From positions 25,337 to 43,803 of the forward strand of contig DIAJ01000035.1 in NCBI GenBank assembly GCA_002415785.1: a DNA stretch of 18,467 nucleotides. Reading direction: 5' to 3'. The number at the start of each line of letters is the position of its first letter. Positions within the stretch are counted from its first letter, which is position 1. A model generated the notes under the pieces. It was not told where the DNA came from, did no database searches, and was given only the letters and a program-made list of their open reading frames with translations. Made by a program: the position numbers and the translations under genes. This document shows positions 1 to 5,743 of the stretch, piece after piece. The stretch is from Flavobacteriales bacterium UBA5081 (lineage in GTDB: Bacteria > Bacteroidota > Bacteroidia > Flavobacteriales_E > Vicingaceae).

Positions 1-235
1 GATGCTTCCGAATAATCGACACCGCTACTTTTTCTCCGGCTTTAGTCAGCTTAACGGCTTGGTATTTTTTATAGTGAACCAATTCTTTTTCCTTTAAACG
101 CTTTAGCATATCCGTGACCGAGGAGGCTTTGGTCTCCATTTTATCAGCAATGGCGTTGGTTGTTGCTTTACTCTCTTTTTCTTCATTGAGAACAAAAATT
201 GCCTTTAAGTAATTTTCTTCTGTTAATGAGGGCAT
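1..235 (-). CDS. DtxR/MntR-family metal-dependent transcriptional repressor (N-terminal part; cut by window edge)
   Basis: Only the first 78 or so codons are present; the gene runs off the left edge. Translated from the ATG at 235, it begins MPSLTEENYLKAIFVLNEE and has a winged helix-turn-helix: TNAIADKMETKASSVTDML is the HTH, followed by a KRLKEKELVHYKKYQAVKLT wing. This is the pattern of Bacteroidota DtxR/MntR/IdeR-type regulators, which bind DNA when loaded with Mn(II) or Fe(II). The metal-binding and dimerisation domain lies outside the window, so metal specificity cannot be read. It follows a TonB-dependent receptor on the same strand with a 70-nt gap. That gap holds its own -7-like element and an inverted repeat of DtxR-box type, suggesting autoregulation. 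The DtxR-family call is confident; the choice of Mn or Fe is open. Confidence 0.88.
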   Translation of the reverse strand, partial: MPSLTEENYLKAIFVLNEEKESKATTNAIADKMETKASSVTDMLKRLKEKELVHYKKYQAVKLTKAGEKVAVSIIRKH

Positions 236-257
236 TATGTGTGTTTTTTATTTCTTG

Positions 258-265
258 CAAATGTA
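258..265 (-). promoter_or_regulatory. Bacteroidota -7 promoter element before the DtxR-family gene
   Basis: The minus strand reads TACATTTG, a match to the TAnnTTTG -7 consensus, 22 nt before the chosen ATG. No convincing -33 TTG is seen. It suggests the regulator can be transcribed separately from the receptor gene upstream. Confidence 0.45.
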
Positions 266-285
266 GTTATTATTCACTAAATATA

Positions 286-305
286 TTTTTAGGTTGTTCT
301 AAAAA
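286..305. promoter_or_regulatory. Candidate DtxR-type operator between receptor gene and regulator gene
   Basis: A perfect inverted repeat, TTTTTAG-GTTGTT-CTAAAAA (7-bp arms, 6-nt spacer), begins immediately after the receptor stop codon and lies 21 nt upstream of the regulator's -7 element. Its core, TTTAGGTTGTTCTAAA (288-303), shares both arms and spacing with the palindrome before the receptor gene (2665-2680). DtxR/IdeR boxes typically have TTAG...CTAA symmetry. A weak terminator for the receptor gene is an alternative, since the arms are A/T-rich. Confidence 0.55.
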
Positions 306-2633
306 TTACTGAAAGCTACCGAATTTTAAAGAAAGAAAATAAGTTCTTGGTCGCATAGGACCATAGATATAGTCGGAATCGCGTAAAGGTCCACTGCTAA
401 AGTCGCTTTGGTAGCTGTTAAACACATTCTGAACACCTGCACTTAATTGCAATTGAAGTTTGTTTTTAAAAAGAAAATCCTTTGCGAGTCTAATGTTAAT
501 ATCCATAAAGTCATCTGAATTAATTAACTCCATATTGTCAGCAGTAGAGTTTAAGCGCGGTACTAATATACTTCCGGTATACTTGCCGTTAAAACTGAGA
601 CTTAATGATCTTGAAAAGTATTTATTCATAAATAAGTATGCATGAAGGTTGGGTGTCCTCAATAATCGCTGTTCCTTTATTAATTGAAATTCACTCTCAA
701 AAACCAATTGGCTTTCTTTGTAGTGAGCATCTTGAACCGTTCCGCCAACTTCAACATTCCACTCATAGTCTTTATTCATTTTTAGTTGAAAATTGCTACC
801 GTAAACTAGGGTAGAAGTCCCATTTACAAGGCGGTTAACAATTGCTCCTGAGGTAGTTTTGCCGGCAGAAACCTCTGTGAAGGTGTTGTGTATTTCTGTA
901 TAGAAACCATCTAATTTAAGTTGAAAGTCAAATTTATCGAAGGCTTTTTCAAATTGAAGTTCTGCGTTATATGCATTTGACTTTTCTGCTTTCAGATTCT
1001 CGGACAACAAAGTAAAGACAGTTTCTCCGGCGGCAGTGGAAATGTGCATGTCTTCATTGAAGCTTTGCGGCGGACGAAAACCGCTTGCATAAAACAATCT
1101 TGCTCTCCAAAAATCATTAATTTGGTGAGAAATAGCTAGTCTAGGGTTAATTGTTGTCCAATTCTTACGGTTACTAAATGCCTGATTTAGTAAGGCATAT
1201 TCTCCTTTCAGCTGAATGTGATCTAAGCGGTAAGCAGCTGAAATTTGTGTTGAAGGGAATAAGTCATAGATAAATCTGCCGTAAAGCGCAGGATTATATA
1301 CTTTCTGTTGAGTGCTTCGCTGAAAAGCAGGAAATTGGTCGTCAACCTTATTGTGCTGAATATCAATTCCATTAATGAGTTTGATGTTTTCGTTTAGTTG
1401 ATAGTTACTTTTTACTCCTGCAATCATGGAATAATCAGAAGTTTTTCCATAGGATTTTGTTGCTAATGAACTGTCTGCGCTAGTTCTACCACCTCCTAAA
1501 CCTCCGTAGTAACTATCTCTATCGGAATTTCTAAAAGCAAAGTAGGTTGAAAACTCATGCAAAACTCCTTTCCTTTCATAATCAAGGCTAAGTATTGTAG
1601 ATTGACTTTCGATTTGCTCAGAAATATCAGCGAAATGAGATGGAATGTCTAAACGATCGCCACCTCTCCGATATTCTTTAATAGAGCTAAAATCCATATT
1701 GATTGTATTTTGTTGGTTTAAGCGGTAAAATGCATTTGCTCCAAATGAAGTATTGTTTATTTTGGGCAATTCGCTAAACCCATCATTATTGGCATCATAG
1801 TCTGATTTTTCTCTTTGGCTGCCAAAAAGGTTGACGCCCATTTTTTGTTCTTCATCAACAAGGCTAGCATGGAAATTTTGAGTGAGATCAATTGTATTGG
1901 CATCAATAGCAGCTGTATTTTGCTCAATTGACCAGCTGTTGTAAACCGGCTTTTTAGTAATCAGGTTAACAGTTCCGGCTATGGCATTTGCAGCATGTAT
2001 AGAAGTTCCTCCATTTCTACTCAGTTCTATGTTTTTTATCATAGCGGTAGGAATTTGTTCTAAACCGTAAACGGAAGTCATAGCGCTAAATATTGGGCGA
2101 TTATTTATTAAAATTTGACTATAAGAGCCGGGTAGTCCGTTTATTTTTAGTTGAGTGAATCCACAATTCTGACAATTATTTTCCACTCTTACCGATGGCA
2201 TAAATTGAACAGCTTCCGCTAGATTCATTGCGTTAGTTTGTTTTATTTGCTGCTGATCCATTAACTCAATTTGACGATATGAAGCTGACCTTGAAGGTAA
2301 TTTCATTTCATTAATTACCACTTCATTTATTTTGTTTGCAGTTTCCTTGAGTTGGAAATTAAGTTCAACTTCCTCCTTGTTAGACAAAAAGATTGACTTC
2401 TCAACTTTTTCGTAACCAATATATGTTACTACGATTCTATAATGAGAAGGCACTAACTCTAACTCATAAGCACCGCTTTCATCGCTTACAGTTCCTATAG
2501 AAGAATTTTTTACAGAAATATTAGCATAGGGGAGTTCTTTCTCATTTGAACTTACTTTACCAAATATTTTCGCTTTCTCTTGTGAAAAAAGAAGAGAAGG
2601 TAATAGTAAAAATAGAATTATAGTTTTTTTCAT
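306..2633 (-). CDS. TonB-dependent outer-membrane receptor, probably metal/siderophore-type
   Basis: A 775-aa outer-membrane transporter expected to take up a metal chelate or similar ligand using TonB energy. It has a signal peptide (about residues 1-18, ending LLFSQ) and then a carboxypeptidase-regulatory-like domain (about 21-95, with ISVKNSSIGTVSDESGAYEL) typical of Bacteroidota receptors. A plug domain (about 115-228) contains LKINGLPGSYSQILINNRP and SRNGGTSIHAANAIAGTVNL, and a beta-barrel runs to an aromatic C-terminus ending in KFGSFQ. A Cys-X2-Cys pair (C154/C157, in NNCQNCGF) sits at the start of the plug; I have seen the same motif in related receptors of this phylum. The DtxR-family gene directly downstream, and matching operators in front of both genes, point to iron or manganese nutrition. 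The ligand itself is not readable. Full length, with no frameshift. Confidence 0.9.
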   Translation of the reverse strand: MKKTIILFLLLPSLLFSQEKAKIFGKVSSNEKELPYANISVKNSSIGTVSDESGAYELELVPSHYRIVVTYIGYEKVEKSIFLSNKEEVELNFQLKETANKINEVVINEMKLPSRSASYRQIELMDQQQIKQTNAMNLAEAVQFMPSVRVENNCQNCGFTQLKINGLPGSYSQILINNRPIFSAMTSVYGLEQIPTAMIKNIELSRNGGTSIHAANAIAGTVNLITKKPVYNSWSIEQNTAAIDANTIDLTQNFHASLVDEEQKMGVNLFGSQREKSDYDANNDGFSELPKINNTSFGANAFYRLNQQNTINMDFSSIKEYRRGGDRLDIPSHFADISEQIESQSTILSLDYERKGVLHEFSTYFAFRNSDRDSYYGGLGGGRTSADSSLATKSYGKTSDYSMIAGVKSNYQLNENIKLINGIDIQHNKVDDQFPAFQRSTQQKVYNPALYGRFIYDLFPSTQISAAYRLDHIQLKGEYALLNQAFSNRKNWTTINPRLAISHQINDFWRARLFYASGFRPPQSFNEDMHISTAAGETVFTLLSENLKAEKSNAYNAELQFEKAFDKFDFQLKLDGFYTEIHNTFTEVSAGKTTSGAIVNRLVNGTSTLVYGSNFQLKMNKDYEWNVEVGGTVQDAHYKESQLVFESEFQLIKEQRLLRTPNLHAYLFMNKYFSRSLSLSFNGKYTGSILVPRLNSTADNMELINSDDFMDINIRLAKDFLFKNKLQLQLSAGVQNVFNSYQSDFSSGPLRDSDYIYGPMRPRTYFLSLKFGSFQ

Positions 2634-2652
2634 TGCCTGCTATTTACAATGA

Positions 2653-2660
2653 CAAAATTA
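2653..2660 (-). promoter_or_regulatory. Bacteroidota -7 promoter element of the TonB-dependent receptor gene
   Basis: The minus strand reads TAATTTTG (TAnnTTTG), 19 nt before the ATG at 2633. The palindrome at 2665-2680 lies only 4 nt upstream, between the -7 element and the expected -33 position, where a bound repressor would block RNA polymerase. Confidence 0.5.
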
Positions 2661-2664
2661 TATA

Positions 2665-2680
2665 TTTAGATTAATCTAAA
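2665..2680. promoter_or_regulatory. Candidate DtxR-type operator in the receptor promoter
   Basis: A perfect 16-bp palindrome, TTTAGATTAATCTAAA, has the same arms and spacing as the repeat at 288-303 (TTTAG-N6-CTAAA). It overlaps the core promoter of the TonB-dependent receptor, as expected for repression by the metal-loaded DtxR-family protein encoded downstream. The link to that protein is inferred from sequence similarity and context. Confidence 0.6.
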
Positions 2681-2728
2681 AAATAAGTTAAGTAATTAGA
2701 ATTTAAAAGAAGATAAAACAAAGAGGTG

Positions 2729-3008
2729 TTACAAATGTAATCTATTTACAAATGTAATATACTGTCCTAGAAGGAATATTAATCCATTAACTAACATAAA
2801 TTGTTACAAATGTAACAGGAGTTTGTAGTCACTAGATTGATTTAATATAAATACCTATTAATGAGACTTATTTGGGTCTTAAATTAAAGTGATTGATTAA
2901 GTAGATAGGTGGGTGGTCTAAGTATTTTAATTTAAAATTACAAATGTAACTCGTTAAATAAAAAATATAGTTTACATTTGTATATTAGTTCGTAGGTTAC
3001 AAATGTTA
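2729..3008. promoter_or_regulatory. Array of six TTACAAATGTAA operator-like palindromes upstream of the XRE regulator
   Basis: The 386-nt gap between the receptor gene and the divergent XRE gene holds TTACAAATGTAA exactly at 2729-2740, 2746-2757, 2804-2815 and 2938-2949. Two further copies have one mismatch each: TTACATTTGTAT at 2972-2983 (opposite orientation) and TTACAAATGTTA at 2997-3008. The inverted repeat is TTACA-N2-TGTAA. The last two flank the likely transcription start of the XRE gene, suggesting autoregulation by cooperative binding. BlaI/MecI boxes have a similar TACA..TGTA core, so another regulator could also act here. The rest of the gap shows no gene. Confidence 0.6.
2973..2980 (+). 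promoter_or_regulatory. Candidate -7 promoter element of the XRE gene, embedded in a palindrome
   Basis: TACATTTG matches TAnnTTTG and lies 39 nt before the ATG at 3020. It is contained within the fifth palindrome (2972-2983), so binding of the palindrome's ligand would directly block the promoter. No -33 element is obvious. Confidence 0.45.
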
Positions 3009-3019
3009 ATTAAAGATTT

Positions 3020-3424
3020 ATGGAGTTAGTTGACCGTTTTCGATACATCATGAAGTTAAACCAGCTAAGTGCATCTGCTTTTGCAGATGAAATTGGCGTG
3101 CAGCGTTCATCAGTCTCACATGTGTTATCCGGCAGAAATAAACCAAGTTTAGAGTTTATTCAGAAGATATTAAAGACTTATCCAAAAGTTGATGCAAATT
3201 GGTTGATTAATGGGACTACTAAAGTTGAACAGTCGCACACCACAGGAGAAATAGACTTTAGTGAGCAAAAACAAGAAACAGAGCAGTCAACTACACTAAT
3301 GGATAGCAAGCAAGAAGTAGTTGACCATAAAGAAGATACAGTTGTTGACAAACCCTCGGGAAGGAGAGTAGAGCGGATTGTTATATTTTACAGTGATCAA
3401 ACATTTGAGACTTTTCAGAAATGA
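3020..3424 (+). CDS. XRE-family helix-turn-helix transcriptional regulator
   Basis: A 134-aa cytoplasmic DNA-binding protein. Residues 5-62 form a Cro/C1-type HTH: ASAFADEIGVQRSSVSHVLS contains the two HTH helices, followed by GRNKPSLEFIQKILKTYP and the ending DANWLINGT. The middle (about 66-110) is hydrophilic, rich in Glu/Gln/Lys/Asp, and probably disordered. A short conserved-looking tail, RRVERIVIFYSDQTFETFQ, closes the protein. This HTH-linker-'IVIFY.D.TF' layout is common in Flavobacteriia; I know of no established function for it. No Shine-Dalgarno sequence is evident, as usual in the phylum. It stands alone on the plus strand between minus-strand neighbours, with six palindromes upstream, so autoregulation is likely. 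Nothing suggests a prophage or toxin-antitoxin partner. Confidence 0.85.
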   Translation: MELVDRFRYIMKLNQLSASAFADEIGVQRSSVSHVLSGRNKPSLEFIQKILKTYPKVDANWLINGTTKVEQSHTTGEIDFSEQKQETEQSTTLMDSKQEVVDHKEDTVVDKPSGRRVERIVIFYSDQTFETFQK

Positions 3425-3476
3425 GTGTTAAGGGCGATTTAAAATATGAAAGTTGAAAGCGAAAACATTGAAACTG

Positions 3477-3492
3477 TCTCGCTTGGGCGAGA
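3477..3492 (+). terminator. Possible weak terminator hairpin after the XRE gene
   Basis: TCTCGC-TTGG-GCGAGA forms a perfect 6-bp stem with a 4-nt loop, 53 nt downstream of the XRE stop codon. It is followed by AATTGGTTCTTTCTTC, pyrimidine-rich but not a clean U-run, so termination here is only plausible. Confidence 0.3.
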
Positions 3493-3603
3493 ATTGGTTC
3501 TTTCTTCGCTTGCTTATGTTGGAAACGAAGCCTTAGGGCACTTTGAGGTTAAATCCTCAACTTTTAACTTTAAACTATAGACACTCTTAACTCTCTATTC
3601 TAT

Positions 3604-3695
3604 CAGCAAAGCGGTCTATTCTCTATACTCTAAAAAACTTTAATCCTTTCTCCTTAATCCTTAATCCAATTTGTGACTCTTACAGCGAAGCGATC
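3604..3695 (-). repeat. Two-copy GAYCGCTTYGCTG motif with GA-rich spacer
   Basis: On the minus strand, GATCGCTTCGCTG (3683-3695) and GACCGCTTTGCTG (3604-3616) agree at 11 of 13 positions and are 79 bp apart. Each is followed by a purine-rich tract (GAGTATAGAGAATA and similar). This looks like a fragment of a dispersed intergenic repeat family; genome-wide copy number cannot be seen from here. Confidence 0.4.
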
Positions 3696-3741
3696 TTGCA
3701 TCTAAAAGAAACATTAGCCACTTTTAATGAATTAATAACAC

Positions 3742-4914
3742 CTATTCATCCAACAACTCTAACAATTTCTTCATTCCTTTTTCTATTTCCTCTTTACTTA
3801 TGGTCAGGGGAGGAGCCAAGCGGAAAGCATTTGGAGTAGACAAAAACCAAAAGAGTAATAAGCCTTCTTCTAATCCTTTTAAAACAACTTTTTGCACTTG
3901 CTCAGCATCTTGCAGTTCTACGGCAAACATTAAACCGCGATTTCTGACTTCCACAATTTTTGGATGTTTTAAGTAACCCTTAATCAATTGAGCTTTTTCA
4001 TCAACCTTTTCGATGAGTTTTTCTTTTCTCAGCACTTTTAATCCGGCTGCTGCGGCAGCGCAAACCAATGGATGTCCCCCAAAGGTAGTTATGTGGCCTA
4101 ACATTGGATTTACACTAAACTTTTGCATAAGTTTATTAGAGGCGGCTAAACAGCCAATGGGCAAGCCGGCACCTAATGCTTTTCCTGAAGTCATTAAGTC
4201 AGGAACCATGTCGTAGTGTTCAAAAGCCCACATCTTGCCGCTTCGGCCCATTCCCGACTGAATTTCATCTAAAATTAAGAGCGCACCTACTTCACTACAT
4301 CTTTTGCGCAAGGCTTGCATGTATTCCTTGGAAGGAATGCGAACGCCGGCATCTCCTTGAATACTTTCCATTATTACTGCTGCCGTCTTTTCTGTAATTT
4401 GGTTTAGGTCGCCAAAATTGTTCAGCTCAATAAAGTGCACATCCGGCAATAGCGGTCGAAATGGATTCTTTTTTATTTCATTAAAGGAAACACTTAGTGA
4501 GCCATGGGTACTTCCGTGATAAGCTCCCTTAAAAGAAATCAATTTCCTTCTTCCGGTGGCTCGCTTGGCCAGTTTTAATGCAGCCTCATTGGCTTCAGTA
4601 CCGGAGTTAACAAAGTAGAAGGAATGTAAACTTTTGGGAAGTGTTTGTTTGAGTTCTTCAGCTAGTTCATTTTGAGCTTCTTGTTCAAACTCGCCGTAAA
4701 CCATTACATGCAAATGTTTGTCGGTTTGAGCTTTTATGGCATCTTTAATTTCTTCTCTGCCATGTCCTAAATAGCTAACGGCTATTCCTGAAATTAAGTC
4801 TAAATAAGCTTTTCCATCGGTATCGTAGATATAACTGCCTTCGGCATGGCTAACCTTTATGCCAAAAGGGAAGGGGGTAGTTTGTGCTAAATGATCTTTA
4901 AAGGTATGACTCAT
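3742..4914 (-). CDS. Class-III PLP-dependent aminotransferase (acetylornithine/ornithine aminotransferase-like)
   Basis: A 390-aa cytoplasmic fold-type I, pyridoxal-phosphate transaminase. Visible landmarks are the substrate-side HAEGSYIYDTDGKAYLDLI segment, the phosphate-binding VNSGTEANEAALKLA (about 102-116), FKGAYHGSTHGSLS (128-141), the cofactor-binding aspartate in ILDEIQSGMGRSGK (D216), and the Schiff-base lysine in MTSGKALGAGLPIG (K245). Length is normal for the family. The sequence does not decide between acetylornithine, ornithine, 4-aminobutyrate or another omega-amino donor, and no arginine-pathway genes are nearby, so I do not call it argD. It is the last gene of a minus-strand run, 19 nt after the DUF2490 gene, and is probably co-transcribed with it. 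Confidence 0.88.
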   Translation of the reverse strand: MSHTFKDHLAQTTPFPFGIKVSHAEGSYIYDTDGKAYLDLISGIAVSYLGHGREEIKDAIKAQTDKHLHVMVYGEFEQEAQNELAEELKQTLPKSLHSFYFVNSGTEANEAALKLAKRATGRRKLISFKGAYHGSTHGSLSVSFNEIKKNPFRPLLPDVHFIELNNFGDLNQITEKTAAVIMESIQGDAGVRIPSKEYMQALRKRCSEVGALLILDEIQSGMGRSGKMWAFEHYDMVPDLMTSGKALGAGLPIGCLAASNKLMQKFSVNPMLGHITTFGGHPLVCAAAAAGLKVLRKEKLIEKVDEKAQLIKGYLKHPKIVEVRNRGLMFAVELQDAEQVQKVVLKGLEEGLLLFWFLSTPNAFRLAPPLTISKEEIEKGMKKLLELLDE

Positions 4915-4933
4915 GCTTCAAAATTACGCTATC

Positions 4934-5743
4934 TTAAAACTCATGTTGTAATATGGGAACTTCTTTTCTACGTTCTTTTTTAAGCTTATAAAAATCTAAA
5001 TTATGATATAAACTAATTCTAGGAATGTGTCTTTGCTCATACAAATATGGACTACCTCCATGACGGTAAGTATACATATAGCCAGCTTGAAGCTGAATAT
5101 TAGAATTTAAAATATAACCTAAACCAATAAAAATTCTATTGTCTTCCATGTGGTCATAAATGACCGATTTTCCTGCCTGAATAAATATTTCTTCATAAAG
5201 AGATAAGAATAAGGTTTTTGGTCTTAAATAATCGCTGTTTAATGGAATGTAGGAAGAGATTTTGTATCTAAATCGATAAGTTAACTTAAAGGGAGAATTT
5301 TTTTCATAATTTCTTTTCCATCTTTGTTCAAAGCGCAATTGGTGGTAAATTTTAGCTCGATCTAGTGATTGAACAAATAAAAACTGTTCCCAAAGTCTAT
5401 ATTGCATCACTCGCTTATCGATGTTGGCGGCTTCTTGATCTGGAGCCCAATAAACCGGAGTAACAATGCCGGCTGTAATTTCAAATTTAGGGTTGACTAA
5501 GTAGGTAGTTCCGAACCTTAAATAAATTTGAGCCATGTCATTAATGAAGTTATTACGCCTTCGGTAATGATATTCACCGTAGTATAGAAAACGCTCAGAA
5601 ATCCTATATTTTGTATAAACACCCGTCCACAAGCCGCTTGTGTGATAAGAGTCTTTTTCTTTAGGTACACTAAAGTCTTGTGCTTTGAAGTCTGTTACTC
5701 CAAAATACAGAAGAAACAAATAGATAAGTGCTTGCTTTTTCAT
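4934..5743 (-). CDS. DUF2490 family exported protein (predicted outer-membrane beta-barrel)
   Basis: A 269-aa protein with a signal peptide (about residues 1-21, MKKQALIYLFLLYFGVTDFKAQ). It then has many alternating aromatic/polar strands, for example RISERFLYYGEYHYRRRN, YHQLRFEQRWKRNYE and SNIQLQAGYMYTYRHGGS, and ends with strand-like segments near the C-terminus. This is the pattern of DUF2490, a family of presumed outer-membrane barrels of unknown role. Its ATG overlaps the stop codon of the upstream 643-aa gene by one base (TAATG), so the two are probably translationally coupled and may work together at the cell envelope. The family call rests on overall pattern. Confidence 0.72.
   Translation of the reverse strand: MKKQALIYLFLLYFGVTDFKAQDFSVPKEKDSYHTSGLWTGVYTKYRISERFLYYGEYHYRRRNNFINDMAQIYLRFGTTYLVNPKFEITAGIVTPVYWAPDQEAANIDKRVMQYRLWEQFLFVQSLDRAKIYHQLRFEQRWKRNYEKNSPFKLTYRFRYKISSYIPLNSDYLRPKTLFLSLYEEIFIQAGKSVIYDHMEDNRIFIGLGYILNSNIQLQAGYMYTYRHGGSPYLYEQRHIPRISLYHNLDFYKLKKERRKEVPILQHEF

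Larger units (their letters stand above)
3425..3741. other. Gene-free stretch between convergent genes, with low-complexity and repeated motifs
   Basis: I find no credible coding sequence here. It holds a hairpin (3477-3492), a second stem-loop TTGAGG-TTAAAT-CCTCAA (3543-3560), and long strand-asymmetric tracts with short tandem echoes such as TCTATTCT and CCTTAATCC, purine-rich on the minus strand. Two copies of a 13-bp motif also occur: CAGCAAAGCGGTC at 3604-3616 and CAGCGAAGCGATC at 3683-3695. It may be a decayed intergenic repeat element. Confidence 0.5.

Noticed and set aside
286..305. Rho-independent terminator for the TonB receptor gene
   Set aside because: The stem is almost entirely A/T and lacks a U-run after a GC-rich stem; its match to the palindrome at 2665-2680 favours an operator.
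460..645. Small plus-strand frames opposite the TonB receptor, aminotransferase, transketolase and FG-GAP genes (for example 460-645, 4013-4216, 8514-8729, 17260-17475)
   Set aside because: They are antisense to strongly supported coding sequences, carry no family motifs and lack promoter elements.
2729..3008. CRISPR-like or tandem repeat interpretation of the TTACAAATGTAA copies
   Set aside because: Copies are only 12 bp, irregularly spaced, in both orientations, and there are no cas genes; operator sites fit better.
3742..4914. Calling the class-III aminotransferase ArgD (acetylornithine aminotransferase)
   Set aside because: The family motifs fit several substrate specificities and no arginine biosynthesis genes are present in the window.
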